64,000 bases of DNA from Rhodococcus opacus (GTDB lineage Bacteria; Actinomycetota; Actinomycetes; Mycobacteriales; Mycobacteriaceae): assembly GCF_012396235.1 (NCBI RefSeq), contig NZ_JAAXPA010000017.1, positions 1 to 64,000 on the forward strand. The letters run 5' to 3'. The notes beneath the pieces were generated by a model. The model was not told where the DNA came from. It made no database searches and worked only from the letters and a program-made list of their open reading frames with translations. Numbering within the stretch: position 1 is the first letter of the stretch; each line of letters begins with the position of its first letter. Below are positions 1 through 9,768 of this stretch, piece after piece. A program made the translations under genes and the position numbers.

Positions 1-112
1 CCGTTTAACAGCACGACCACCGGTCGGCCCAGGCCGCACACCAATACGCTCGCATTTCGACCGAGCGGCGTGAAGTCATGCCAGAGCCCCGCTTGACAAC
101 ACCTATAGCCGG

Positions 113-664
113 CTACGTGCAGGGAGGGACCCCCACCGGATACACCGAGTCGAGGGGGCGGACAGACCAGTCGGTCATCTCCGTGAGGACCTTGTCGGTG
201 ATCTTGCTGATCGTCTCTTTCGAGACCGATGCGCCGTATACGTCGTCGAAGTGGGCGGCGATTTCGCCTGTGGTCAGGCCCTTCGCCGAGAGGGACAGAA
301 TGATTTCGTCGACGCCGGTCAGGCGTCGCTGCCGTTTCTTGACGATCTGCGGTTCGAAGGAGGCGTCGGTGTCTCGCGGGACCTCGATCTCGACTGGCCC
401 GATCTCTGTGAGCACCGTGTTCGCTCGTCGCCCGTTGCGGGAGTTCCCTCCATTTCTCCCCTCGACCTGGTGCTTCTCGTATCCGAGGTGCTCATCCATC
501 TCGGCTTCCAGCGCCGTTTCCAGAACGTTCGCTGTGAGCCGGTTGAGCAGTCCGTTCGGGCCAACCAGCTCCACACCTTCGGCTTTTGCCTGCGCGAGCA
601 GTTGCTGAGCCAACTGCTGATGGTCAATCTTCAGCTGATCCATAGGTTCAAGTGTTTCGGTCAT
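113..664 (-). pseudogene. Truncated IS256-family transposase
   Basis: The 183-residue reading frame matches the N-terminal part of IS256-type transposases: the region with EMDEHLGYEKH, then the GNSRNGRR segment and the EIEVPRDT motif, then the helix-turn-helix stretch. A full enzyme is about 400-430 residues. This one stops just after RPLDSVYPV, where the catalytic DDE core should begin, and ends in six unrelated residues. The catalytic domain is therefore absent and no transposase can be made. The family call is firm; the cause of truncation (deletion or insertion near base 120) is inferred. Confidence 0.85.
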
Positions 665-739
665 TGTCTTGCCTTCTCGCCCAGCTAGCTCGGCGTGTCG
701 GCCAGATCCGGATCAACCGTTCTTCTGACGGTCCCTAGT
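113..739 (-). mobile_element. IS256-family element, left-end remnant
   Basis: The transposase fragment is preceded on its 5' side by a short non-coding leader. At about 717-738 this leader carries a sequence reading GGGACCGTCAGAAGAACGG on the minus strand, which looks like an IS256-type terminal inverted repeat. No matching right end is visible, because the element is cut near base 119. The 118 bases to the left of the cut hold nothing I recognise. Confidence 0.55.
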
Positions 740-766
740 CACCACATACGGTCTAAGTATGGGCGG

Positions 767-1560
767 TCATCCGATTGTTGACCGTTTGGACACTTCCGAT
801 AGAAATGCGGTGTCGAGTTGGGGCCATGCCGACGGGTTGCGCTCTTTGTCCGTCAGTAGGTTCCTTGCGAGTGCGGGCATCTGTGGTCCGCCCTCAATGA
901 GGAACTGTTTGAGCCCAAGTTCGGCGGATTTGCTCACCGCAGGTGCAACGACTTCCTTGGCTGAATCGATCGCCCGCCGCGAAAAGGCAGGAAGCGAGCA
1001 GTATTTGGGCCTGGAGACGCGCTCTACGCCGTTCGTGCGGGATTCGCTGCGCGTGTGCCGCCGCGCGGGTACACGCGAGAGCCACCTGTTGCGGGGATCC
1101 GTCGTGAAGCAGTAGACGTATCGAGGAGTCTTCTCGAAGTTCCTCGGTGATCACGACGATGCCATCGTGTTGCGGGGTGTGATCGAGATTGGGCATCGGC
1201 GGATTCGCTGCGGGTTCGCACGGCGAAACTGCCGGAGGCATCGACAAGGCCACACCGAATTCGTTCGTTCTCGATCCGCGCTGCAAGGCGCGGGAGCGAA
1301 AGCGACGCAGAAATTCCGGCTCCCTCGTCGAGGCGTCGTGCGGCGGCGTCGATGTCGCCGCGTAGCGCCTTTATCCGTGCCCCGGTTCCGTAGGTGATCA
1401 GCATGATGTCCACAACCCCGCCTTCGGAGCCGAGTTGATGGCTTTCGTCAAGGAGGTGTTCGGCGTTGTCCAAGTTGCCGCGCTCTTATAGCAGCTCACC
1501 GAGCGCCGCGCCGGCAACAGGTATCGACCCATCATCGCGAGCCCTCCAGCGGCACCCACA
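767..1560 (-). pseudogene. Decayed MalT/LuxR-type transcriptional regulator (C-terminal part)
   Basis: Three successive minus-strand frames together read like the TPR-rich C-terminal half of a large ATP-dependent LuxR regulator. The pieces are NAEHLLDESHQLGSEGG and ARIKALRGDIDAAARRLDEG (about 1290-1473), then IRLLLHDGSPQQVALACTRA and ARLQAQILLASCLFAAG (about 1000-1260), then AELGLKQFLIEGGPQMPALA to a stop at 767-769. Frame changes near 1260 and 990, and a TAA in place of the usual Tyr codon near 1487, break it. The ATPase part is missing. It abuts a dehydrogenase fragment, which suggests a deletion joint. Confidence 0.6.
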
Positions 1561-1587
1561 AACCGTTCCCACTGATCGGTGTGCCGA

Positions 1588-1966
1588 TTATGCGGTTGGA
1601 CTGCTCGGAAAGGCCGCGCGCGTCGCCCCGTTGATCCCGCCGTTCAGGCAATGGACGTCCTCGCCGAGCAGAAGGACGCGGGAATCACGCCTCAGCGCGT
1701 TGCCGAGGGACCGAGCAACGGCGTCGACGTACGTCACCCCCGCCGACATCTCGTCGGTTGTTTCGTCCCTCCTGGTGTGTGACCCCGGAGAACTCGGATA
1801 GATCGCTCCGGATGTGTTCGTCGACCAGATCGGCTGAAGGCCACAAGCGCTCCGCGATCACTCGCTTCCCGTCGCCCCGTCTCGAAAAACCCGACGAGGA
1901 TGGCGTCACACTGCTGGTTCCCTGCGGGTTCGAAGGTTGGGTCGCGAAGCGACGGTCTAGGTCCAC
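1588..1966 (-). pseudogene. Fragment of 2-oxoacid dehydrogenase E1 (alpha/beta junction)
   Basis: The minus strand from 1749 to 1588 encodes MSAGVTYVDAVARSLGNAL followed by RVLLLGEDVH and GGINGATR. This is the start of the beta (transketolase-like) half of thiamine-diphosphate E1 enzymes. Upstream, in another frame, ADLVDEHIRSDLSEFSGVTH resembles the linker before that half in single-chain fused E1 proteins. The frame ends at a TAA after about 53 residues, directly beside the LuxR-type remnant. Only a scrap of a roughly 700-residue enzyme is left. The fused-E1 reading is an inference. Confidence 0.55.
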
Positions 1967-1993
1967 ACTCCTTTTGGCACACCGCCTGGAAAC

Positions 1994-2010
1994 TGTCCGA
2001 AGCTGGGACA
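1994..2010. promoter_or_regulatory. Operator-like inverted repeat TGTCC-N7-GGACA upstream of the monooxygenase
   Basis: Perfect 5-bp arms TGTCC and GGACA (6-bp if the flanking C and G are counted) are separated by GAAGCTG. The site sits about 63 bases before the monooxygenase start. The same arms with the same 7-base spacer recur at 7359-7375, before the Fis-type regulator of this operon. Binding by that regulator is an inference from the shared motif and position. Confidence 0.55.
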
Positions 2011-2073
2011 GCTGGCGGCGGCGGTTGTCACAAAAATGACTTCTCAGTGACCTGAACCACAGAAAGGTATGAG

Positions 2074-3714
2074 ATGTCGACTACGGCTTCTGCGCCCACG
2101 GAAACTTCGGCAACGGAATCGCTCGAACTGGATGCGCTGATCATCGGCGCGGGGGTTGCCGGTCTGTACCAGCTGCACCAGCTCCGCGAACAGGGTCTGC
2201 GAGTGCGGGCCTACGACACCGCCGGCGACGTCGGCGGCACGTGGTACTGGAACCGCTATCCCGGTGCCCGCTTCGATTCCGAGGCGTACATCTACCAGTA
2301 CCTGTTCTCGGAAGAGCTGTACAAGAACTGGAGTTGGAGCCAGCGTTTCCCCGGCCAACCGGAGATCGAGCGCTGGATGCATTACGTCGCAGACACCCTC
2401 GACCTTCGCCGCGACATCCAACTGTCCACCATGATCACCAGTGCGCACTACGACGAGCGGGCCGACAAGTGGATCGTGCGGACCGATCGCGGCGAGACGA
2501 TCACCACCCGGTTCCTGGTCACCTGCAGCGGAATGCTCTCGGCTCCGATGTCGTACCTGTTCGAGGGCCAGGAAGAATTCAACGGGCCGATCTTCCACAC
2601 CTCCCGCTGGCCGAAAGAGGGCGCCGATCTCGACGGCAAACGTGTCGCCGTCATCGGCGTCGGTGCCACCGGCATCCAGGTGATCCAGACCGTGGCCGAC
2701 AAGGTCGAACATCTCAAGGTCTTCATCCGCACACCTCAGTACGCCCTCCCGATGAAGAACCCCACCTTCGACGAGTCAGACGTGGCGGCGTACAAGAGCC
2801 GGTTCGCCGAGCTGAAAGAAACATTGCCGAATACGTTCAGCGGCTTCGAGTACGACTTCGAGCACGTGTGGGCGGATTTGACACCGGAGCAGCGCAACGA
2901 TGTACTCGAGGAGATCTACGAGAACGGCTCGTTGAAGCTGTGGCTCGCCTCGTTCGGTGAGATGTTCTACCACGAGGAGATCAGCGAAGAGATCTCGGAG
3001 TTCGTTCGACGCAAGATGCGCGCACGGCTCCAGGATCCCCACCTGTGCGACCTGCTCATCCCCACCGACTACGGCTTCGGAACACATCGTGTGCCGTTGG
3101 AAACGAACTACCTCGAGACCTATCACCGGCCGAACGTCGAGGCCATCGGAGTCCGCGACAACCCGATCACCCGGATCGTGCCCCAGGGCTTGGTCCTGGC
3201 CGACGGAACGCTGCACGAGGTCGACGTCATCGTGATGGCCACGGGCTTCGACGCCGGCACCGGATCTTTGACGCGGATCGACATCCGCGGGCGCGGCGGC
3301 CGGGCACTGAAGGACGACTGGAATCGCGACATCCGCACGACCATGGGCTTGATGGTTCACGGCTACCCCAACATGCTCACGACCGGTGCCCCTCTGGCGC
3401 CTTCCGCGGCACTGTGCAATATGACCACCTGCCTGCAGCAACAGACCGAGTGGATCGCCGAATGCATTCGGTACATGCGGGCGCACGACCACACCGTCAT
3501 CGAGCCGACGCTGGCCGGTGAAGACGAGTGGGTCGCCCATCACGACGAGACCGCGAACGCCACGCTGGTCTCGAAGACGAACTCTTGGTACAACGGCGCC
3601 AACGTCCCGGGCAAGCCGCGGCGAGTGTTGTCCTACATCGGCGGAGTCGGCGTCTACCGGGAGAAGACCCTCGCCGCGGCAGCCGCCGGGTACAAGGGTT
3701 TTCAACTGAGCTGA
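2074..3714 (+). CDS. Baeyer-Villiger monooxygenase (MekA/acetone monooxygenase type)
   Basis: A 546-residue flavoprotein that should insert oxygen next to a ketone carbonyl using FAD, NADPH and O2, giving an ester. Visible motifs are the FAD-binding GAGVAG at residues 25-30, GGTWYWNRYPGARFD at 54-68, the Baeyer-Villiger fingerprint FNGPIFHTSRWP at 169-180 and the NADPH-binding GVGATG at 195-200. The length is normal for type I enzymes. An AGAAAGG ribosome-binding site precedes the ATG. The following gene is an esterase of the kind that pairs with such enzymes in alkyl methyl ketone breakdown (mekA-mekB of Pseudomonas veronii). Substrate range (acetone, butanone, cyclic ketone) cannot be read from sequence. 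Confidence 0.9.
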   Translation: MSTTASAPTETSATESLELDALIIGAGVAGLYQLHQLREQGLRVRAYDTAGDVGGTWYWNRYPGARFDSEAYIYQYLFSEELYKNWSWSQRFPGQPEIERWMHYVADTLDLRRDIQLSTMITSAHYDERADKWIVRTDRGETITTRFLVTCSGMLSAPMSYLFEGQEEFNGPIFHTSRWPKEGADLDGKRVAVIGVGATGIQVIQTVADKVEHLKVFIRTPQYALPMKNPTFDESDVAAYKSRFAELKETLPNTFSGFEYDFEHVWADLTPEQRNDVLEEIYENGSLKLWLASFGEMFYHEEISEEISEFVRRKMRARLQDPHLCDLLIPTDYGFGTHRVPLETNYLETYHRPNVEAIGVRDNPITRIVPQGLVLADGTLHEVDVIVMATGFDAGTGSLTRIDIRGRGGRALKDDWNRDIRTTMGLMVHGYPNMLTTGAPLAPSAALCNMTTCLQQQTEWIAECIRYMRAHDHTVIEPTLAGEDEWVAHHDETANATLVSKTNSWYNGANVPGKPRRVLSYIGGVGVYREKTLAAAAAGYKGFQLS

Positions 3715-3751
3715 TCCGACACCCACTTCATCGGCCCATAGGAGGACGACA

Positions 3752-4813
3752 GTGATCGAGAACCCGTACTACACAAGTGAATTTCATGGCGATTACGAAG
3801 TGATCGGCATCGGACGACTCGACTTGGAGGAAGGCGGTTCCATCCCCGACTGCCAGCTGGCGGTGGCAACCTTCGGCGCTCTGAACGAGGCCAAGGACAA
3901 CGCGATCCTCATCCCGACGTGGTATTCGGGTACGCACCAGATCTGGCGGGATGTCTATATCGGTCCCGACCACGCGCTCAATCCGGAGAAGTACTTCATC
4001 GTCTGCATCGACCAGATCGGCAGCGGGCTGTCGGTCTCACCGCACAATGCCGCCGGCGCCAACGCCGGTATTGCGATGTCGAAGTTCCCGCACGTCCGCA
4101 TCGGTGACAACGTGGTCGCGCAGGAGCGACTGCTGCGTGAGCACTTCGGCATCGAACGCCTCGCGCTGGTGACCGGCGGGTCGATGGGCGCCCAGCAGAC
4201 CTATGAGTGGGCGGTGCGCTTCCCCGACAAGGTGCTGCGCGCCGCGCCGATTGCGGGCACGGCACAGAACACGCCGGGCGACTTCCTGATCGCCGAGGCG
4301 ATGCGCGAAGCGATCCAGTCGAGTCCGGGCTGGAACGGGGGGGAATACACCTCCAACGGACAGGTCGTCGACGGGCTCATCCGGCAGGCCCACATCTGGG
4401 CCATCGTCGGATTCTCCACCGAGTTCTGGAAGCACGAGGTGTGGCGGGCGATGGAGTTCGACTCCAAGGAGGCGTTCCTCAGCGGATTCCTCGAGCCCTA
4501 CTTCACTGCGATGGACCCCAACGCGCTCCTCACGCAGTCGTGGGCGTGGCAGCGCGGTGACGTCGCCCGACATACCGGCGGTGACCTGGCGGCAGCACTC
4601 GGCCGCATCACCGCCAAGACCTTCGTCATTCCCATCGACGAGGATCAACTGTTCCCGGTCCGGGACTGTGCCCCGGAGCAGGAATTGATCAAGAACAGCG
4701 AACTGCGGGTCGTCGAGGACACCCTTGGCCACTTGGGTCTGTTCGGTGTATCCACGACCTACATGCCCCAGATCGACCGGCACCTCGGGGACCTCCTCGA
4801 CATCGAGGTCTGA
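3752..4813 (+). CDS. Alpha/beta-hydrolase of the homoserine O-acetyltransferase family, likely MekB-type ester hydrolase
   Basis: 353 residues with the MetX fold. The nucleophile Ser144 lies in GGSMG, the acid is probably Asp298 in DQLFP, and His327 lies in LGHLG. Beside a Baeyer-Villiger monooxygenase, the likely job is hydrolysis of the acetate ester it makes, as for MekB, which also belongs to the homoserine acetyltransferase superfamily. A methionine-pathway role is less likely because no met gene is nearby. GTG start, with AGGAGG seven bases upstream. The gap of 37 bases to the monooxygenase indicates one operon. Confidence 0.8.
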   Translation: MIENPYYTSEFHGDYEVIGIGRLDLEEGGSIPDCQLAVATFGALNEAKDNAILIPTWYSGTHQIWRDVYIGPDHALNPEKYFIVCIDQIGSGLSVSPHNAAGANAGIAMSKFPHVRIGDNVVAQERLLREHFGIERLALVTGGSMGAQQTYEWAVRFPDKVLRAAPIAGTAQNTPGDFLIAEAMREAIQSSPGWNGGEYTSNGQVVDGLIRQAHIWAIVGFSTEFWKHEVWRAMEFDSKEAFLSGFLEPYFTAMDPNALLTQSWAWQRGDVARHTGGDLAAALGRITAKTFVIPIDEDQLFPVRDCAPEQELIKNSELRVVEDTLGHLGLFGVSTTYMPQIDRHLGDLLDIEV

Positions 4814-4929
4814 AGCCGGGCCGGGCGCGGCGTCGAGCTTGATCGACACAGCCAGCTCATCCGCCGCGAACCACCCGGTCGCCCGAGTCCAATAATCCTG
4901 CTGTCTGACAACCCTTTCGGAGAAAATCG

Positions 4930-5241
4930 ATGCATCATCTGATCGTCTGTTACGGCCACCCGGACGAACCCGCGTCCTTCGACCAGTACTACAGCACCAC
5001 CCATCGCCCACTGGCCGACAAGATCCCCGGTGTTCGCACCTGGCACGCCGGCAAGGTCAGCGCCCTCGACCAGTCGCAGGCGCCCTACCACCTCGTTGCC
5101 GTCTTGAGCTTCGACTCCCGGCAGGCACTCGACGACGGACTCGCCTCACCCGAAGGGCAGGCCGCCGCCGCCGACATCGGAAACTTCGCCACCGGCGGAG
5201 CCACCCTGTTCGTCACCGACGACTTCATCCCCTCCGCCTGA
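4930..5241 (+). CDS. EthD-family small protein
   Basis: 103 residues matching the EthD family (ferredoxin-like alpha/beta-barrel dimer): an early VCYGHPDEPASFDQYY segment, then HRPLADKIPGV, both typical. EthD proteins accompany oxygenase or cytochrome P450 operons but have no agreed biochemical role. It lies 116 bases after the esterase and is followed by a strong hairpin, so it may close the first transcript. The Shine-Dalgarno GGAGAA lies before the ATG. Confidence 0.75.
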   Translation: MHHLIVCYGHPDEPASFDQYYSTTHRPLADKIPGVRTWHAGKVSALDQSQAPYHLVAVLSFDSRQALDDGLASPEGQAAAADIGNFATGGATLFVTDDFIPSA

Positions 5242-5255
5242 CTTGAGGCGGCGCA

Positions 5256-5290
5256 CATCCCGGACCGTGAACGCCCCGCGGTCCGGGATG
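5256..5290. terminator. Strong hairpin after the EthD gene
   Basis: Perfect 12-bp arms (CATCCCGGACCG at 5256-5267 and CGGTCCGGGATG at 5279-5290) enclose an 11-base loop, with a further GGCG/CGCC pairing outside a two-base bulge. There is no U-tract. It separates the monooxygenase-esterase-EthD genes from the CoA-synthetase pseudogene and may limit read-through. Confidence 0.5.
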
Positions 5291-5327
5291 CGCCGTTCGG
5301 TGGCTCCGCCACCACCCGTCACACGCA

Positions 5328-7288
5328 ATGTCCGCTCCCAAGTTGCCGCTCCACGAGCTCCGTTCACGCTTTGCGCGAGTCGGCGACGATGACGAGGAGG
5401 TGCCCGAGATGGGCCACACCTACGCCGATACCTACGCCGCGAGCCTGTCCGATCCAGAGCAGTTCTGGCTCGATGCCGCCGGCGCGATCGACTGGTCGCA
5501 CGCACCGACCCGGGCGCTCGACGGCGCCAGCCGCCCGTTCTACCGGTGGTTTCCCGATGGGGTCATGAACACCTGCCACAACGCGCTGGATCGGCACGTC
5601 GAGGCCGGCCGGGGTGAGCAGCCGGCACTGATCTACGACTCCCCCGTTGCTGACGAGCGGATGCGGTACAGCTACGCCGAACTCACGAGCGAAGTAGCAC
5701 GTTTCGCTAGTGCATTGGCGGGTCTCGGGGTCGGCAAGGGCGACCGGGTGGTCATTTACATGCCGATGGTGCCGCAGGTGGCGATAGCCATGCTGGCCTG
5801 CGCCCGGCTCGGTGCGGTGCACTCGGTGGTGTTCGGCGGATTCGGTGCGAAGGAGTTGGCGGCGCGGATCGCCGACGCCGAGCCGACGGTGCTGGTGTGC
5901 GCCTCGTGCGGCATCGAGCCCTCACGCGTGGTGGAGTACAAGCCGATCGTGGACGACGCGATGGCGGCGGTGGCAACCCCGCCTCGGCATGTCGTGGTGT
6001 TCCAGCGCAAACAGGCCCGGGCGACGATGACCGAGCGGGACATCGACTGGGGCGAACTGATGGCGGGCAGCGAGCCGGCGGACTGTGTGGATGTCGCGGC
6101 AACCGACCCGTTGTACGTGCTGTACACCTCTGGCACCACCGGCAACCCAAGGGGGTGGTCAGGGACAACGGTGGCCACGCGGTGGCGCTGACGTGGTCGA
6201 TGCGCCACATCTACGACATCGATGCCGGTGACGTGTGGTTCACGGCGTCGGATGTGGGATGGGTGGTCGGCCACTCCTACATCGTGTACGCGCCGCTGCT
6301 GGTGGGTGCGACCACGGTGCTCTACGAGGGCAAGCCGGTGGGCACCCCCGACGGCGGCGCCCTCTGGCGGGTCATTTCCGAATACGGAGCGAAAGCCCTG
6401 TTCACCGCCCCTACCGCGCTGCGCGCAGTCATGAAGGTGGATCCCGAGGTGGCCGAGGTGGCGCACTACGATCTGTCGAAGTTCCGGTCGTTGTTCCTTG
6501 CCGGTGAGCGACTCGATCCCGAGACCTACCGGTGAGCGCAGGCCAAGCTGGGCGTACCGGTGGTCGACCACTGGTGGCAGACCGAGACCGGATGGCCGAT
6601 CGCGGCGAACCTGCGCGGGTTGGAACCGATGCCGATCAAGGCCGGTTCACCGTCGGTGCCGGTGCCCGGGTACGACGTGCGGATTCTGGACGAGGACGGC
6701 ACCGAGATGGGGCCCGGTCAGGAAGGCGCGGTCAGTCTGAAGCTGCCGATGCCGCCGGGCACCTTGCCCACCCTGTGGGGCGCCGACGAACGGTATGTCG
6801 CGTCCTACCTGACGCGGTTCCCTGGCTACTACCTCACCGGTGACGGCGGATACCTCGATGAGGACGGCTACCTGTTCGTGATGGGACGCACCGACGACGT
6901 GATCAACGTCGCCGGGCACCGGCTGTCCCCGGGGTCGATGGAGGCGGTGCTGGCGGCGCACCCGGCGGTGGCCGAGTGCGCGGTGATCGGCGTGGCCGAC
7001 CGGCTGAAGGGTCAACTGCCGCGCGGGTTCGTGGTACTCAAGGATGGAATCGACATCGACCACGACACGCTGCGGGGCGAGTTGATCACCGCGATGCGTC
7101 GAGACATCGGCGCCGTGGCAGCCTTCCGGCAGGTGACCATCGTGGAGGCACTGCCGAAAACGCGGTCGGGCAAGATCCTCCGCAAGTCGATGCGGGCCAT
7201 CGCCGACGGCCACGACGAGCCGGTCCCTTCCACCATCGAGGACCCTGCGGTGCTCGACGCGCTGAGACCGGCGCTCCGCGGCGAATAG
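5328..7288 (+). pseudogene. prpE: Propionyl/acetyl-CoA synthetase, broken by frameshift and stop
   Basis: Read across two frames this is a full-length (about 650 residues) acyl-adenylate-forming synthetase. It has an ACS N-terminal domain, TSGTTGNP, ASCGIEPSRVVEYKP and the late GHRLSPGSMEAV and KTRSGKILRK motifs. The first two of the late set are closest to PrpE. Two lesions are visible. One C is missing in a C-run near 6148, shifting the frame inside the AMP-binding motif. The codon at 6533-6535 is TGA where family members have Trp. It would have activated the acid released by the esterase. The two independent lesions argue against a single sequencing error. Confidence 0.8.
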
Positions 7289-7358
7289 CTCGGCGCTGCG
7301 AATCCGCAGTGCCGGCATCCGCCCGGACGGTCGGTCGCGGGTCGACGCAGGTTTCCGA

Positions 7359-7375
7359 TGTCCTATTCTGGGACA
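7359..7375. promoter_or_regulatory. Second TGTCC-N7-GGACA operator-like site, before the regulator gene
   Basis: TGTCC and GGACA are separated by TATTCTG, which is the same architecture as the site at 1994-2010. It lies 63 bases before the chosen ATG of the Fis-type regulator. The first site is also 63 bases before its gene. This supports autoregulation and co-regulation. It also argues that the longer reading frame opening at 7358 is not the real start. Confidence 0.55.
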
Positions 7376-7438
7376 CTCAGGGAAAGTGACCTGCGACACA
7401 GTAGTGGGGTGCGTCGGAGACACCAGGACGGAGATTTG

Positions 7439-9199
7439 ATGGACAGCGACCACCGGCGGCGGCGAGTGACTACCGATCGTCGCCCCACTTCATCCCTGTC
7501 CGCAACGGACGAAGTCTCGACCTTCATCGCCCAGTCGTGGCAGCGATCGCGCCGGGCGGGGGTGGTGCCGGACGGGTCGAGTCCTCCTCGTCTCCAGTTC
7601 GTCGAGGACCTCGACCTGCGTCGTCGGCTAGTGCAATGCGCCTCACCGATCCTCGATCGCCTCCATGACGACCTGTCCGGAATGTCGCTGAGCGTCGCGC
7701 TGACCGACGAGCACGCCCAGGTCATGTTGCGCCGCGACAACGATCCTGCCCTTGCCGCGAAGCTGGACAGTGTCTTTTTCGCGCCGGGGTTCAGCTACTC
7801 CGAGGAAGTCATCGGCACCAATGGTGTCGGCACCGCCCTCGAGACCGGCATGGCCGTCTATGTCGACGGCCGCGAACACTTTCACGAGGCCATCCACGAT
7901 TTCACCTGTGCCGGCGCACCCATCCACAATCCGATCCTCGGACGGGTCGAAGGATTGATCGACATCACCGGTCTCGCCCGAGAGGCGAACCCGCTGATCC
8001 GTCAACTCGCCCTCGGAGCTGCCCGGGACATCGAGTCCGCACTCCGGTCGACCGGATCGGCGAAGCAACAGGTCGTGCTGGGAGAGTTCCTGGCAGCATG
8101 TCGGCGTCGGCAGGTCGCGGTGTACTCACTGAGCTGTGGTGTCTTCATGTCGAACTCGATCGGCTCTCGTCTGCTCGATCCGATCGACGAGGCGTTTCTC
8201 CGCGAGGAAGCGCATTCGCTGCTCGGTCCTTCGCGGATCACCGAGCTCGCCCTTCACCTCCCTTCGGGCGGCACCATCACGGTCAAGCGCAACCTCGTCG
8301 AGGACGGTGCCGAGGTCGCGGGAGTGATCCTCGAAGTCGAACGGTCTCCGCACCCCAGGTCCTCGATCACGCACCACCGCAGGGTTCCTGCGCTGCCCGG
8401 ATCGACCGGATCCTCACCGCAATGGACCCGGTGCAGCAGGGAGCTGATGTCACTCGCATCCACCGATGCCAACACGATCCTGAGGGGAGAAGGTGGAAGC
8501 GGCAGGCTCACCCTTGCGCGCGGGGCACATCTGTACAAGAACCCCCAAGCACCGATTGCCGTCGTGGACTGTCACCCCACGGAATCCGTCGAGGAACGCC
8601 TGAGAAGCGCGCTGGATTCCGCCGCCACCACCGTCGTTCTCCGCGATATCGACCTGCTCGACGCACGCCTGGACCAGGCCGTCTCCGATGTGGTGTCCGC
8701 CGATCAGCGCAGCTATCCGGCACGGTGGATCGTTGCCACCTCGTCCACCGACGGAGATCGGCTCCTGCACTCCGCCCTTGCTCGACACTTCACCACGACA
8801 ATCGATGTCCCCGCGTTGCGACACCATCCCGGCGACGTACCGGCAATCATTCGAATGTGCTTGGGGCAGCTCGCACCTCACCGCGACGCCGACATCCCCG
8901 ACGACGTGTTACGGGTGCTGAAGAAATACCACTGGCCGGGCAACATCACCGAACTCGTGGACACGCTCAAGCACGCACTCCGCGCCAAGCCGGCGGGGGT
9001 GATCACCGCAGTCGACCTGCCACCCGCACTCAATTCGGCGCCTCGGCGAACGATGACGACGATGGAGAGCGCCGAACGCGATGCCATCGTGGTGGCGCTC
9101 CGCGAATCCGGCGGCAACCGCGTGGCAGCCGCGAAATCACTGGGGATCGCCCGGTCGTCGCTCTATCGAAAGATCGACACCTTCGGCATTCACCTGTGA
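7439..9199 (+). CDS. Fis-type transcriptional regulator with GAF domain (AcoR/MimR-like)
   Basis: 586 residues. A GAF-like sensor spans roughly 70-210, including YSEEVIGTNGVGTALETG. A degenerate AAA+ domain follows, with Walker A reduced to GEGGSGRL and the WPGN element kept. A C-terminal Fis helix-turn-helix ends with GGNRVAAAKSLGIARSSLYRK. The GAFTGA sigma-54 contact loop is not seen, as expected in actinobacteria, which lack sigma-54. The start at 7439 is chosen because GGACGGAG lies just upstream and because an operator-like repeat covers the alternative start at 7358. It probably controls the ketone operon in response to the ketone or a product. Confidence 0.85.
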   Translation: MDSDHRRRRVTTDRRPTSSLSATDEVSTFIAQSWQRSRRAGVVPDGSSPPRLQFVEDLDLRRRLVQCASPILDRLHDDLSGMSLSVALTDEHAQVMLRRDNDPALAAKLDSVFFAPGFSYSEEVIGTNGVGTALETGMAVYVDGREHFHEAIHDFTCAGAPIHNPILGRVEGLIDITGLAREANPLIRQLALGAARDIESALRSTGSAKQQVVLGEFLAACRRRQVAVYSLSCGVFMSNSIGSRLLDPIDEAFLREEAHSLLGPSRITELALHLPSGGTITVKRNLVEDGAEVAGVILEVERSPHPRSSITHHRRVPALPGSTGSSPQWTRCSRELMSLASTDANTILRGEGGSGRLTLARGAHLYKNPQAPIAVVDCHPTESVEERLRSALDSAATTVVLRDIDLLDARLDQAVSDVVSADQRSYPARWIVATSSTDGDRLLHSALARHFTTTIDVPALRHHPGDVPAIIRMCLGQLAPHRDADIPDDVLRVLKKYHWPGNITELVDTLKHALRAKPAGVITAVDLPPALNSAPRRTMTTMESAERDAIVVALRESGGNRVAAAKSLGIARSSLYRKIDTFGIHL

Positions 9200-9768
9200 C
9201 CTCCTCGGCGCAGGCTCATCGGTCCAGACATCCGGTGTCTCGACGCCGGAAGTCGACGATCACGACCGAGGGTGTCGTGAATCTTCATAAACCTGTCCCG
9301 CTGGTTCTAGTGGGAGTGGCAACTGTCTGCAAGATGCCGGTTCCTCGGTCCGGACACATTCTTCGCAGATGATGGCGAGACCACAGGAGAAAAGATTCGG
9401 CGGGAGCGGGCTGCTCGCGCGATATGCGGACCTTGCCCAGTACGCCAGGATTGCGCATCCCATGCGCTGACGTACCAAGAGCACGGCGTATGGGGCGGTA
9501 CAACGGAAAGCGATCGGAACAACGAAAGAAGGGTGTTGCGCGGCGGTCCAAACCGGCGTTCCGGCCGGGGCGGTCAATGCTGATCCGCACAAGCCACGGC
9601 GCAAATGAGGCTCGCGCAATCTTCCGCCGGGTCACTCGCCACAAGTTTCGGCATCAAAACCCGCGGTGACTAGCCCCCTCGCGCCGTAGGAATCCGGCCT
9701 GAGCATTCACGTAGACAACAACTGAGCGAGCCCGCCGCCGGTTGACGAAATTATGAGAAGGAGTCTTC
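9200..9768. other. Intergenic region without a recognisable gene
   Basis: I see no convincing coding frame, RNA gene or repeat here. A good ribosome-binding site (GAGAAGGAG) closes the stretch and serves the short frame that starts at 9769. Confidence 0.5.

Noticed and set aside
2776..3726. 316-residue minus-strand frame inside the monooxygenase gene.
   Set aside because: It is antisense to a well-conserved flavoprotein and has no motif of its own.
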